Assembly (NCBI RefSeq): GCF_014323725.1
Contig: NZ_JABVED010000012.1
Span: 1 to 64,000, forward strand
DNA length: 64,000 nt
Direction: 5' to 3'
Origin: Actinokineospora xionganensis
GTDB taxonomy: Bacteria > Actinomycetota > Actinomycetes > Mycobacteriales > Pseudonocardiaceae
This document shows, piece after piece, positions 7,859 through 16,478 of this stretch. Every line of letters begins with the position of its first letter. Position 1 is the stretch's first letter. Below the pieces are notes generated by a model. That model was not told where the DNA came from. It saw only the letters and a program-made list of their open reading frames with translations, and made no database searches. A program made the position numbers and the translations under genes.

Positions 7859-8926
7859 CTACGCCGTCCAGAGCGGACTGCGTAGGTCTTCGGCGGTCAC
7901 CCCGATGTCGGCCGGAATCGCCTCACCGCGGATGACGGCCGCGCCCGCGGCGGCCAGGGCTGGGGCTATCTGGATGCCGTAGCCGCCTTGGCCCGCGAAG
8001 AAATGGAACCCGGGGTGCCCGGGGGCCTGCCCGACAACCGGGCTGCGGCCGGGGGTGAACGAACGCAGCCCGGCCCACGCCGTCCGCACGGACCGCAGGC
8101 CAAGGGTGGTGACTTCGTTGACCCGGTCGATCGCGAGGGCGATGTCGAGCTCGTCGGGCTTGGCGTCGCACGGTTCGGTGGGGGTCTCGTCGGCGGGCGA
8201 GAGCAGGACACCTTCGCCTTCGGGACGGAAGTAGAACCGCTCGGCGGCGTCGGCGACCAGCGGCCAGGCCGGGTCGACCGGTCCGCCGACGGCGATCGCG
8301 ATGGTGCGCTTGAGCGGGGTCAGGCCGATCGAGGGGACTCCGGCGAGCGCGGCGACCTGGTCGGCCCAGGCGCCTGCCGCGTTCACCACCTCGTCCGCGT
8401 GGATCTCGTCGTGGCCGAGGGTGACCCGCCAGCCGCCGCCGTCGCGGGTCAACGCCGTGACCCGGGCGGCCATCCGGATCTCGCCACCGCGGGCTTTCAG
8501 CTCACGGACGTAGTGCTGGTGCAGGCCCATCGCGTCGATGTCCATGGTTCCGGCGTCGAGGGCGATGGAGCGGAAGGCGTCGGGTCGAAGGGCGGGGCAC
8601 AGGTCTCGGGCCTCGGCGATGGTGATGGGCCCGGCGGTGCCCGCGGCCACGGTGTCCTGAACGTGCTGGTCACCGTCGTCGTCGGTCGAGACCCACAGCA
8701 TCGGGCGTGGTCTGAGCAGGCCCGGCGCGAACCGGGTGCGACCGGCGGCGGTGAGGGCGCGGATGACGCCGCCGCCGTAGCTGGGCAGGTAAACGGCGGC
8801 GGAGCGGCCGGTGGTGTGGCGGGCGAGCATCGGCTCGGTCTCCACGAGAAGGACGTCGCGGCTGCCCGCCAACTCCGCCGCCACCGACACCCCAGCGATA
8901 CCGCCGCCGATCACCACCGTCGTCAT
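7859..8926 (-). CDS. FAD-dependent amino acid/glycine oxidase-type oxidoreductase
   Basis: 355-aa DAO-family flavoenzyme. The Rossmann motif VVIGGGIAGVSVAAEL is at the N-terminus, followed by HTTGRSAAVYL (typical of D-arginine/glycine oxidase-like dehydrogenases), VNAAGAWADQVA in mid-protein, and a C-terminal FAD motif GYGIQIAPALA. It probably oxidises a D-amino acid or secondary amine. The start is ATG 8926. Neighbours give no clear pathway. Confidence 0.8.
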   Translation of the reverse strand: MTTVVIGGGIAGVSVAAELAGSRDVLLVETEPMLARHTTGRSAAVYLPSYGGGVIRALTAAGRTRFAPGLLRPRPMLWVSTDDDGDQHVQDTVAAGTAGPITIAEARDLCPALRPDAFRSIALDAGTMDIDAMGLHQHYVRELKARGGEIRMAARVTALTRDGGGWRVTLGHDEIHADEVVNAAGAWADQVAALAGVPSIGLTPLKRTIAIAVGGPVDPAWPLVADAAERFYFRPEGEGVLLSPADETPTEPCDAKPDELDIALAIDRVNEVTTLGLRSVRTAWAGLRSFTPGRSPVVGQAPGHPGFHFFAGQGGYGIQIAPALAAAGAAVIRGEAIPADIGVTAEDLRSPLWTA

Positions 8927-8935
8927 GCCCGCAGA

Positions 8936-9523
8936 CTACGTCCGCCAGGCCGGGTCGCGGCCGGTCAGTCCGGCCAGCCGGTCGAGCACCGGCGCGGTGT
9001 CGGGCACCTTGACCTCGGCGCCGAACGCGCCCCACTCGCGGGCCATGTCGGCCATGCCCTCGGCATCGGCCAGTGCGGCGCGGGCGAGGTCGTCGTCCAC
9101 CTCGAAGTCCTGGCCGGTCGCCTTGGCGAGATCCCAGCCGTGGATGACGAGTTCGCCGTAGACCATCTGGCCGATGAAGGACGCGGCCAGCGGGCTCGAC
9201 GCCATCACCGACTCGCCGTCCCACGCTCCTGGTTCTCCCCACGCGCGGACCGCGCGGTCGAGTCGGGTGACGAAGAAATCCTGGAAGTCGGGTTTGGCGG
9301 CGTAATCGGTGAGGCCTTCCTTCTCCGACCCGTCCTCCGGAACCGGCAGCTTGCGCGCGGTGCGCTCGGAGACGACGGCGGACCAGTGCGTGAGGTGGTT
9401 GACCAGCGCGCGCACGTCCCAGTCGGCGCACGGGGTGGGGAGGTCGTACTGGTCGGGCTTGACGTTCGCGACGACGGCCGCGGCCGCCTTGGCGGCCCGT
9501 TCCATGCAGGTCTGCTTGTCCAT
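8936..9523 (-). CDS. DinB-fold, TIGR03086/maleylpyruvate-isomerase-like protein
   Basis: 195-aa four-helix DinB/YfiT-like protein of the type common in mycothiol-producing actinobacteria. Typical family elements are PTPCADWDVRALVNHLTHW near residue 30-48 and GELVIHGWDLAKATGQ near 130; the His residues are the likely metal ligands. Some relatives use mycothiol as co-substrate, which is not shown here. It begins the leftward gene group running to 6697 and is divergent from the AraC regulator. Confidence 0.8.
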   Translation of the reverse strand: MDKQTCMERAAKAAAAVVANVKPDQYDLPTPCADWDVRALVNHLTHWSAVVSERTARKLPVPEDGSEKEGLTDYAAKPDFQDFFVTRLDRAVRAWGEPGAWDGESVMASSPLAASFIGQMVYGELVIHGWDLAKATGQDFEVDDDLARAALADAEGMADMAREWGAFGAEVKVPDTAPVLDRLAGLTGRDPAWRT

Positions 9524-9602
9524 GCCGCCGACGCTACGAGTTGTCCACAGGGGAGGTCTTGAAGAAACGCGACATGTCGGTGCCCGGGGTTATGTTGCCG
9601 GC

Positions 9603-10370
9603 ATGACGGTGGTCGAGGAGAGGCGCAAAGGCGTGCTCAGGGCACGGGCGGCGGGCCCGGAGTTCGTGCTGCGCACGCTGTCGCCCTCGGCTGGGCTGGC
9701 GCCGTTCGTCGAGTACTACTGGCTGGTGTCGTGGGACGTCAGCGAGCCGTTCGACCAGCAGGTGCTCCCCCATCCCAACGTGCACCTGGTCTTCGAGGAC
9801 GACGGACCGCTGCTCTACGGCGTGATGCGCGGGAAGTTCATCCGCAGGCTCGAGGGAACGGGCCACGTCCTCGGCGTCCGGTTCCACGCGGGTGGGTTCC
9901 GGCCATGGCTGGGCAAGCGGGTCTCGTCGGTGACCGACAAGGTCCTGCCGGGCTTCGTGGAGCCGGGAGGCGTCCTGGCGGCTGGAGACGCCGAGGCGAT
10001 GGTCGCGGCCGCGGAGTCCGTGCTGCTGCCCCGGCTGCCCGAAGTCGACCCGGTTGTCGAGGACGTCCGGGCGATGGTGGCGGCGATCGACGGTGGTGTG
10101 TCCAGAGTGGACACCCTGGCCGGGGAGTTCGGGTTGACGGCGCGCTCGGTGCAGCGGTTGTTCAGCGAATACGTCGGTGTGGGGCCGAAGTGGGTGATCC
10201 GGCGGTTCCGCGTGCATGAGGCGGCGGCCCGGGTCGACGCCGGGACGGACGTCGACTGGGCGGCGCTGGCGAACGACCTCGGCTATGCCGATCAAGCACA
10301 TTTCACCAGGGAGTTCACTGCGAATATCGGTGTCTCCCCCAGCCGCTACGCCGCTAGATTGCGGGCATGA
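9603..10370 (+). CDS. AraC-family transcriptional regulator
   Basis: 255-aa regulator. Residues 1-140 form an N-terminal sensing domain of the DUF6597 type (FVEYYWLVSWDV, LPHPNVHLVFEDDG, GVRFHAGGFRPWLG). The C-terminal third is the double helix-turn-helix (DTLAGEFGLTARSVQRLFSEYVG and WAALANDLGYADQAHFTREF). ATG 9603 is used; the open frame extends upstream without support. Its stop overlaps the start of the acetyltransferase as ATGA, so the two are translationally coupled. Effector unknown. Confidence 0.85.
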   Translation: MTVVEERRKGVLRARAAGPEFVLRTLSPSAGLAPFVEYYWLVSWDVSEPFDQQVLPHPNVHLVFEDDGPLLYGVMRGKFIRRLEGTGHVLGVRFHAGGFRPWLGKRVSSVTDKVLPGFVEPGGVLAAGDAEAMVAAAESVLLPRLPEVDPVVEDVRAMVAAIDGGVSRVDTLAGEFGLTARSVQRLFSEYVGVGPKWVIRRFRVHEAAARVDAGTDVDWAALANDLGYADQAHFTREFTANIGVSPSRYAARLRA

Positions 10371-10792
10371 GCGAGTACGAGATCGACGATGACCCCAAGC
10401 GGGTCGACCTTGACGCCGTGTGGGCGTTCATGTCGACCGAGGCGTACTGGGGCCACTGGCGCACTCGGGAGCAGGTTGCCGCGCAGATCGATTCCGCTTG
10501 GCGGGTGGTGGGCGCCTATCACCGGGAGACCGGCGCGCAGGTCGGCTTCGCCCGCGCGGTCTCCGACGGGGTGGGTTACGCCTACCTCGCCGACGTCTAC
10601 GTGCTGCAATCGGCACGCGGCACCGGCTTGGGCAAGGCACTGGTCCGCACGATGATCGACGAGGGTCCGGGCGCCAAGTTCCGCTGGGCGCTGCACACCA
10701 AGGACGCTCACGACCTGTACCGCCTCTTCGGGTTCGCCGAGCCGACCATGACCTACTTGGAACGGCCGGGGACGGGCTCTCAGTTGAGATGA
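10367..10792 (+). CDS. GNAT-family N-acetyltransferase
   Basis: 141-aa acetyl-CoA-dependent acetyltransferase. The acetyl-CoA pyrophosphate loop is ARGTGLGKAL in motif A, preceded by the strand AYLADVYVL; the C-terminal part DLYRLFGFAEP is the usual motif B. It overlaps the AraC gene by 4 nt (ATGA) and ends in an ATGA overlap with the start of the next, frameshifted gene. Substrate unknown. Confidence 0.85.
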   Translation: MSEYEIDDDPKRVDLDAVWAFMSTEAYWGHWRTREQVAAQIDSAWRVVGAYHRETGAQVGFARAVSDGVGYAYLADVYVLQSARGTGLGKALVRTMIDEGPGAKFRWALHTKDAHDLYRLFGFAEPTMTYLERPGTGSQLR

Positions 10793-11306
10793 GCCCGGTG
10801 CCCGAGGAGCGTTTCAGCTACCCGCTGACGCGGGCGCGTTCGTCGCGATCCAACTCTGGTTCTTCGTCCAGCACGTGGGGCTGCTCCTCGGGCAGATCGC
10901 GCTGTGGCGGACGGGCGTCGCGGGGCGCTCGCGCACGGTCTGGGGCGGCCACGCGGCCGGTCTCGCGGGAATGGCGCTGCTCGCCGTGACCGAGGTGATC
11001 GCGACGACGGCCGCCGAGGACCCGCATCCGAGCGAGCGCACCGACCTCCTCGACATCCTCTATGGCGGCTCCAGCCTGGCCACCGGTCTCGGGCTCGTCA
11101 TCGTCGGCGTGGCCGTGGTCCGCGCAGGTGCTTGGCAGGGCGTTCGTCGGTGGCTTCCGCTGGCCCTGGGCGTCTGGGTCTTCGTGCCGATGACTCCGGC
11201 GATCATGGCGGGCTTCCTCCCCGCCCGCCTGTCCATCACCGGGTGGATGCTGCTGTTCGCCGCCCTCGGGTGGGTGCTGATGAAGGCGGACCGCGACCGG
11301 GTGTGA
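10789..11306 (+). pseudogene. Four-helix membrane protein gene with apparent -1 frameshift near its start
   Basis: The downstream frame encodes a hydrophobic protein with about four membrane helices (AGMALLAVTEVIA, GLGLVIVGVAVV, WLPLALGVWVFVPM, GWMLLFAALGWVLM). Coding character continues upstream of the first possible GTG (10875) as GAFVAIQLWFFVQHVGLLLG, but that frame has no start codon before a stop at 10785. An ATG at 10789, overlapping the acetyltransferase stop as ATGA, starts MSPVPEERFSYPLT in the neighbouring frame. One missing base between about 10826 and 10845 would join them. This is either a broken gene or a sequencing error; otherwise the gene starts at GTG 10875, truncating its first helix. 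Confidence 0.6.
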
Positions 11307-11360
11307 CCGATCAGACGCCTGCCGAGGGAAGCCTTACGGCGACCGCGCGTTGTTGGAGAT

Positions 11361-12416
11361 ATGACCACCGAGGTGGACGTCGCCGTCATCGGCGCCGGGC
11401 AGGCGGGCCTGTCGAGCGCCTACTTCCTGCGCCGCGCGGAGCTCGACTTCGTGGTGCTCGACGCCAATGCGGGACCGGGTGGCGCCTGGCAGCACCGGTG
11501 GCCGACGCTGCGGCTCGGCGGGGTGCACGGTATCCACGAACTGCCGTACTTCCCGTTCGAGTCCGAGGACCTCGACCGCCCGGCGTCGGAGGTCGTGGCC
11601 GAGTACTTCGGTGCGTACGAACGGAAGTTCGCCCTCCCGATCCGCCGCCCGGTGAAGGTCCAGTCGGTGACCGACGGCCCCCGCTTGCGCGTCGAGACCG
11701 ACCACGGTGTCTGGATGGCTCGCGCTTTGATCAACGCGACCGGCACGTGGGACCGCCCGTTCTGGCCGCGTTACCCCGGTCAGTCCGGCTTCCTCGGCAC
11801 GCAGCTCCACACGGCCGACTACCCGGGCCCGACGGCGTTGGAGGGCAAGCGCGTGGTGGTTGTGGGCGGCGGATCGTCCGCCGTCCAGGCGCTGATGGAG
11901 ATCGCCCCGGTCGCGGCCGCCACGACGTGGGTCACCCGGCGTCCCCCGGTGTTCCGCACGGAGCCGTTCACCCAGGAAGTCGGCCGGGCGGCGGTCGCTC
12001 GGGTGGAGGAAGCGGTGCGGGCGGGTCGCAGCCCGGCCAGCGTCGTGAGCGTCACCGGCCTGTCCGTGACGCCGGAGGTCACCGCCGCACGGGAGAGCGG
12101 GGTGCTTGACCGGCAGCCGATGTTCGAACGGGTGCTGCCGACCGGCGTCGCTTGGGCGGACGGCCGGTTCGTCGAGGCGGACGTCATCCTGTGGGCGACC
12201 GGCTTCCGCGCTGCCCTGGACCACCTCGCCCCACTGGGCCTGCGCGGCCCTGGCGGCGGGATCGTCATGGACGGCACCCGGGTCGCGGCGGACCCGCGGC
12301 TGCACCTCGTCGGCTACGGCCCGTCCGCCAGCACCATCGGCGCCAACCGAGCGGGACGGGCGGCGGTCCGTGAGATCCGCGCCCTGCTCGGACAGCGGAC
12401 AACAACCGCCGCTTAG
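11361..12416 (+). CDS. FAD/NAD(P)-dependent monooxygenase-like oxidoreductase
   Basis: 351-aa protein with two nucleotide-binding motifs, VAVIGAGQAGLSSAYFL (FAD) at the N-terminus and VVVVGGGSSAVQAL (NADPH) near residue 170, plus INATGTWDRPF and LWATGFRAALDHL. This is the layout of flavin-containing monooxygenases and CzcO-like proteins, although it is short and lacks an obvious FMO fingerprint. The gene overlaps the convergent GDSL gene by 4 nt at its 3' end. Substrate unknown. Confidence 0.8.
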   Translation: MTTEVDVAVIGAGQAGLSSAYFLRRAELDFVVLDANAGPGGAWQHRWPTLRLGGVHGIHELPYFPFESEDLDRPASEVVAEYFGAYERKFALPIRRPVKVQSVTDGPRLRVETDHGVWMARALINATGTWDRPFWPRYPGQSGFLGTQLHTADYPGPTALEGKRVVVVGGGSSAVQALMEIAPVAAATTWVTRRPPVFRTEPFTQEVGRAAVARVEEAVRAGRSPASVVSVTGLSVTPEVTAARESGVLDRQPMFERVLPTGVAWADGRFVEADVILWATGFRAALDHLAPLGLRGPGGGIVMDGTRVAADPRLHLVGYGPSASTIGANRAGRAAVREIRALLGQRTTTAA

Positions 12417-13177
12417 ACGAACGGCGACAGCTCTGGTCGCTTGGGCACCCGTCCGTCGCCCGAGGAACGTCCGGTGAGTCGCCGACCGATCCATGGGCCC
12501 AAGTGCTGCCGCGCCCACCGCAGGTCCGACCGGACGCGGCTCGCCACCGACGCCGGAGCCACGGCGGGCACCGGCGCGGTCCAGTCGAACTCGGGGTCGT
12601 GTCCCAGCGCCTGCAGGGTGGCCTCGGCGACCCGGCGGTGTCCTTCGGTATTGAGGTGGATGCGGTCATCGGCCCACAGCGCGGGTGAGTCGAACACCTT
12701 GGCGGAGAACAGGTCCACCACGATCGCCGAGTGCTTGTCGGCCAGTTCGTCGACCACCGCGAGCAGCCGGTTGATCCGCGGCATCAGCCGAGCGCTGCCG
12801 CGCATCCGGCCGGTCGGGTCGACCACGCGGAACAGCACCAGCTGCCTGGCCGCGCCTGCCAGTTCCTCGGCCGCGTGGGTGATCTTCGCCGCCACCGCGC
12901 CGACGTCGCAGCCGGGCCGCAGGACGTCGTTCATGCCGCCGGCGAAGCTGACCAGGTCGGGCGCCATGGCCGCGGCGGGCGCGACCTGCTCGTCGACGAT
13001 CTGCCCGACGAGCTTCCCGCGGATCGCGAGGTTCGCGTAGCGGAACCCGGGTGTCGACGCGGCGAGCCGGTCGGCGACGAGGTCGGCCCAGCCACGGCAG
13101 GTGCCGTCAGGAAGGTCGTCGGACATGCCTTCGGTGAAGGAGTCCCCCAGGGCCACGAAACTGGTGTATGCGTTCAT
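12413..13177 (-). CDS. SGNH/GDSL-family hydrolase
   Basis: 254-aa esterase/lipase of the SGNH fold. Block I is VALGDSFTEGM with the nucleophile Ser13, block III is GGMNDVL, and block V is WADDRIHLNTEGH, with the catalytic Asp-x-x-His. There is no signal peptide, so it should act in the cytoplasm. The C-terminal 60 residues are basic and Trp/Arg-rich (RWARQHLGPWIGRRL). It is divergent from the secreted Asp-box protein gene, sharing a 56-nt intergenic region with a palindrome. Confidence 0.85.
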   Translation of the reverse strand: MNAYTSFVALGDSFTEGMSDDLPDGTCRGWADLVADRLAASTPGFRYANLAIRGKLVGQIVDEQVAPAAAMAPDLVSFAGGMNDVLRPGCDVGAVAAKITHAAEELAGAARQLVLFRVVDPTGRMRGSARLMPRINRLLAVVDELADKHSAIVVDLFSAKVFDSPALWADDRIHLNTEGHRRVAEATLQALGHDPEFDWTAPVPAVAPASVASRVRSDLRWARQHLGPWIGRRLTGRSSGDGRVPKRPELSPFV

Positions 13178-13186
13178 CTTGTGGTC

Positions 13187-13198
13187 GAGTTTAAACTC
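13187..13198. promoter_or_regulatory. 12-bp perfect palindrome in a divergent intergenic region
   Basis: GAGTTTAAACTC lies between the GDSL gene start (13177) and the secreted protein start (13234), followed directly by TTGAGT. It could be an operator or a shared promoter element; no regulator is encoded nearby. Confidence 0.3.
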
Positions 13199-13233
13199 TT
13201 GAGTAACTTGATTCGGGCGCTAGGGTCCGGCAC

Positions 13234-14292
13234 ATGAAGCGACCCTTGATCATCGCCGCGGCTGTCGCGGCGGCCTTCGGCTTGCCGCAGGTCCCCGCGT
13301 CGGCCACCCCGGAGCCCGGACTCACCTGGCAGCTCTCCCCCACCGGCTCCGAGGCCCGGCTACGCGGTCTGGCGGCCGTGAGCCACCACGTGGCCTGGGC
13401 GAGCGGCAGCGGCGGCACCGTCCTGCGCACCACCGACGCCGGACAGTCCTGGCAGCGGTCGACCCCGCCAGGAGCGGAGACACTGCAGTTACGCGACATC
13501 GAGGCGTTCGACGCCGACAACGCGGTGGCGATGTCCATCGGCCCCGGCGAGGACTCCCGGATCTACCGCACCACCGACGGCGGCGCCACGTGGACCGAGA
13601 CGTTCCGCAACACCGAGCCGACCGCGTTCTACGACTGCATGGCGTTCTTCGACCGCAGGCACGGCCTCGCGCTCAGCGACCCGGTCGACGGCAAGTTCCG
13701 GGTCCTGTCCACCGGTGACGGCGGCGCGACCTGGTCGGTTCTGCCGTCCGACGGTATGCCGGCCGCACTGGAAGGCGAGTTCGCGTTCGCCGCGAGTGGG
13801 CAGTGCATCAGCGTCGCGGGCGGCCGCGACGCGTGGATCGCGACCGGCGGCGGCGCCAAGGCGCGCGTGCTGCACTCGAACGACCGCGGCCGGACCTGGG
13901 AAGCGGCCGACACCGTGCTGGCGAGCAACGCGAGCGGCGGCGTTTTCGCCACGGCGTGGCGTGACACCAAGCGCGGGATCGCCGTCGGCGGCGACTTCGC
14001 CGCGCCCACCAACGGCGTCGACGCGCTGGGCCTGACCCGGGACGCGGGGCAGACCTGGACCAAGCCGTCGAACGCCCCGCAGGGCTACCGTTCCGGCGTC
14101 ACCTGGCACCCGTTCGTCCGCAGTGGTGCGATTGCGGTCGGACCGACCGGCAGCGACGTCACCTTCGACAGTGGCCGCAGCTGGAAACAGTTCGACGCGG
14201 GCACATTCGACACTGTTGACTGCGCCGGCGACGGCGCGTGCTGGGCCGCGGGAGCGACCGGCCGCGTCGGCATCCTCCGCCTGACGACGTAA
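13234..14292 (+). CDS. Secreted Asp-box (BNR/YCF48-like) beta-propeller protein
   Basis: 352 aa. Residues 1-24 are a signal peptide (LIIAAAVAAAFGLPQVPASA). At least six Asp-box repeats of the S/TxDxGxTW type follow (TTDAGQSW, TTDGGATW, TGDGGATW, SNDRGRTW, TRDAGQTW, DSGRSW), indicating a six- or seven-bladed propeller as in YCF48-type and sialidase-like proteins. Catalytic sialidase residues cannot be recognised, so it is probably a binding or structural protein. Two gene starts follow closely, suggesting one transcript to 15097. Confidence 0.8.
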   Translation: MKRPLIIAAAVAAAFGLPQVPASATPEPGLTWQLSPTGSEARLRGLAAVSHHVAWASGSGGTVLRTTDAGQSWQRSTPPGAETLQLRDIEAFDADNAVAMSIGPGEDSRIYRTTDGGATWTETFRNTEPTAFYDCMAFFDRRHGLALSDPVDGKFRVLSTGDGGATWSVLPSDGMPAALEGEFAFAASGQCISVAGGRDAWIATGGGAKARVLHSNDRGRTWEAADTVLASNASGGVFATAWRDTKRGIAVGGDFAAPTNGVDALGLTRDAGQTWTKPSNAPQGYRSGVTWHPFVRSGAIAVGPTGSDVTFDSGRSWKQFDAGTFDTVDCAGDGACWAAGATGRVGILRLTT

Positions 14293-14303
14293 GGACACAC
14301 CGC

Positions 14304-14705
14304 GTGGCTTCAACGATCCACAACATCACCTTCGACTGCGCCGACCCGTACACCCTGGCCCTCTGGTGGAGCGAGGTCGTGAACCGGCCCATCCAGAAGG
14401 AGGACGAGCCGGGCGACCCGGAAGCGATGATCCACTTCGACAACGGCCCGACGCTGCTGTTCATCCGCGTCCCCGAGGGCAAGTCGGTCAAGAACCGGGT
14501 CCATCTCGACCTGTGCCCGGACGACACCCGCGACGCCGAGGTCGAGCGCCTGCTCGGCCACGGCGCCTCGCTGGTCACCGACCACCGCAGGCCGGACGGC
14601 ACCGGGTGGGTCCTGCTGGCCGACCCCGAAGGCAATGAGTTCTGTGTGGAGCGTTCGGCCGTCGAAAAGGAGCAGCACAGCAAGAACATGGCTGCCCCAG
14701 CATGA
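14304..14705 (+). CDS. VOC-superfamily (glyoxalase/bleomycin-resistance fold) protein
   Basis: 133 aa, starting at GTG 14304 with AAGGA at 14291-14295. Paired beta-alpha-beta units are visible: STIHNITFDCADPYTLALWW and a second half, KNRVHLDLCPDDTRDAEVERL. VLLADPEGNEFCVE is the usual VOC C-terminal strand with a metal-ligand-type Glu. Typical members detoxify or bind small molecules; the substrate is unknown. It ends in an ATGA overlap with the OsmC gene. Confidence 0.82.
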   Translation: MASTIHNITFDCADPYTLALWWSEVVNRPIQKEDEPGDPEAMIHFDNGPTLLFIRVPEGKSVKNRVHLDLCPDDTRDAEVERLLGHGASLVTDHRRPDGTGWVLLADPEGNEFCVERSAVEKEQHSKNMAAPA

Positions 14706-15097
14706 CCATCGACGTCGAACGCACCGGGTCGCACGAGTTCGTGGGGCGCAACGGTCGGGGTGCCGAGGTCAGGATCGGCCGCGTCGGCCAGGAGGGCTCG
14801 TTCAGTCCGGTCGAGCTGCTCCTGGCCGCCGCCGCGGGCTGCGTCGCGATCACCGGCGAGGAGCTGATCTTGCGTCGCACGGGTGAGATCCCGATCCGGG
14901 CGGCGGCCGCCGATGTCCGGCCCGCGGGAGCCCACCAGCTCGACGGAGTCGACGTCTCGCTCGACCTCGACCTGTCCGGGCTGGATGCCGAGGCGCAGGC
15001 GGAGGTGCGGGCTATTGTCACCCGCGCGGTCGAGGCGCTGTGCACGGTCACTCGGACGCTGAAACAGTCCAACGAAGTGCGGCTGACCATAGCCTGA
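14702..15097 (+). CDS. OsmC/Ohr-family peroxiredoxin-like protein
   Basis: 131-aa OsmC-fold protein. The two redox cysteines of the family are present at C47 (LAAAAGCVAIT) and C114 (EALCTVTRTL). OsmC/Ohr proteins reduce organic hydroperoxides, so this is probably an antioxidant enzyme. It is translationally coupled to the VOC gene and followed by a clear terminator. Confidence 0.85.
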   Translation: MTIDVERTGSHEFVGRNGRGAEVRIGRVGQEGSFSPVELLLAAAAGCVAITGEELILRRTGEIPIRAAAADVRPAGAHQLDGVDVSLDLDLSGLDAEAQAEVRAIVTRAVEALCTVTRTLKQSNEVRLTIA

Positions 15098-15122
15098 GGC
15101 ACTGCGAAAAGTTCGTGACGAG

Positions 15123-15164
15123 AACCCGCCCCACCTGCTGAAACGCCGGTGAGGGCGGGTTTTC
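15123..15164 (+). terminator. Rho-independent terminator after the OsmC gene
   Basis: AACCCGCCC pairs with GGGCGGGTT (extended by an inner ACC/GGT), followed by TTT. It closes the operon 13234-15097. Confidence 0.8.
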
Positions 15165-15281
15165 GCGATCTTGGCCCGGCCACCTGACATGCACTTGTGC
15201 GCATCTTTGGCGCGCCTGCCTCGTTGACCCGCTCGACAGACACCCCCGCTGTCCGGCTCGCCGTCGCGGCGTCAGGAGGTC

Positions 15282-15299
15282 GTTGTGACTGGTCACAAC
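15282..15299. promoter_or_regulatory. 18-bp inverted repeat, FNR/CRP-like half-sites with 4-bp spacing
   Basis: GTTGTGAC and GTCACAAC are separated by TG, giving TTGTGA-N4-TCACAA. It lies 94 nt upstream of the secreted protein gene at 15393. The spacing fits FNR-type sites and not CRP (N6). No cognate regulator is visible. Confidence 0.4.
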
Positions 15300-15392
15300 T
15301 CCAGTGCCCGAAATCTGCCTCGATGTCCCAATATCCTCCGGTCGAGCCGGCCGTTGAGTCCTGTATCGACTGTCGCCGACCCCGGGAGAACC

Positions 15393-16478
15393 ATGTCCAC
15401 GCGCCGGCGCCGCGCCGCCATCGCACTGATCGGCGGGCTCGCGCTCCTGACCGTTCCGGGGGTCTCCCAGGCGGCCGCTCCCGACGTCACCCCGGGCACC
15501 TTGTCCGGCGTCTCGGTGGTGAAGACGGGGTGGTGGTGGCGGGTCAACGAGACCCCCGACCAGCCCGCCGCCGCACCACCGGCCGTGGCGCCGCCCAACG
15601 CCCCCAGCGGGACCCTCCCGGTGGCCGCGGCGGTCGGCGACCCGGAGAAGATCTTCGCCATCGAGTTCGCTCTGGACGCGGAGCCCGGGGCGACCGTGAC
15701 GTCGTTCGTCTTGGCACTCAAGCAAAGCGGCGCGACCGCGGCCAACGCCAACCAGGAGAGCGCGAAGATCATCGCGTGTCCGGTGACCGAGTTCTGGGCC
15801 GACGGCCAGGCCGCGCCGTGGAAGACCCAGCCGCTGTTCGACTGCGGCGCGTCCGCGGCGGGCACCGCCGGACCGAACGGCGTGTGGACGTTCGACCTGA
15901 CCTCGATGGCGAGCACCTGGCTCGCACCGGGCAGTTCGGCGCCGACCTCCGTCGTGCTGGTCGAGCAAGTCGAGGCGCCCGCGACGTTCCAGGTCGCGTT
16001 CGACGGTCCGGCCGCCAACGGCGTGGGCGCGAAACTGGTGTCCACAGCCGCTCCCGCGACCACCGATCCCTCCACTCCGGACAGTTCGGTGGGCGGATCG
16101 GATGGATCCGCCGGCGGCTCCGGTGGAACCGGCACGGGTGACCTCGGCGACGCGGGCGGTGGCGGTGGCGCGGTGCCCGCCGACGCAGGCGCCGTGCCCG
16201 ACGCGGGCGCGGTGCCCGGGGACGCGGGCGCGCCCGTCGCGGCGGGCGCGGAGACGCCGACGACAGCCGGTCAGGCACAAGCCGTGCGAAGCGCGGGCAA
16301 GCTGCCGATTTTCGACAACATCCCGACGGCGGCGCTGTTCCTGATCCCGGTGGTCCTCGTCGCCGCGTACCTGATGATGCTCGCGCTCGGCCCGGCGGGC
16401 GAACCGACCCTGACGACGGTCCGCCGCGGCGTGAGCCGCGCCCTGGAAACGCGGCGTGCCGCGGGAGGTCAGCTTTGA
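15393..16478 (+). CDS. Secreted, C-terminally membrane-anchored cell-surface protein
   Basis: 361 aa. A signal peptide (RRAAIALIGGLALLTVPGVSQAA) is followed by a folded domain of about 190 residues that includes a DNRLRE-like stretch (WTFDLTSMASTWLAPGSSAPTSVVLV). Then comes a Gly/Ser/Ala/Asp-rich low-complexity linker (VPADAGAVPDAGAVPGDAGA) and one membrane helix (ALFLIPVVLVAAYLMMLAL) with a basic cytoplasmic tail. ATG 15393 has GGGAGAA upstream. The TGA stop (16476-16478) falls in the right end of the IS remnant, so the original C-terminus may have been different. No catalytic motif seen. Confidence 0.75.
   Translation: MSTRRRRAAIALIGGLALLTVPGVSQAAAPDVTPGTLSGVSVVKTGWWWRVNETPDQPAAAPPAVAPPNAPSGTLPVAAAVGDPEKIFAIEFALDAEPGATVTSFVLALKQSGATAANANQESAKIIACPVTEFWADGQAAPWKTQPLFDCGASAAGTAGPNGVWTFDLTSMASTWLAPGSSAPTSVVLVEQVEAPATFQVAFDGPAANGVGAKLVSTAAPATTDPSTPDSSVGGSDGSAGGSGGTGTGDLGDAGGGGGAVPADAGAVPDAGAVPGDAGAPVAAGAETPTTAGQAQAVRSAGKLPIFDNIPTAALFLIPVVLVAAYLMMLALGPAGEPTLTTVRRGVSRALETRRAAGGQL

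Noticed and set aside
10820-10850. Programmed -1 ribosomal frameshift
   Set aside because: No X XXY YYZ slippery heptamer or downstream pseudoknot seen; a missing base is simpler.
15282-15299. CRP/GlxR binding site
   Set aside because: Half-sites match, but spacing is N4 where CRP/GlxR needs N6; kept only as an FNR-like candidate.
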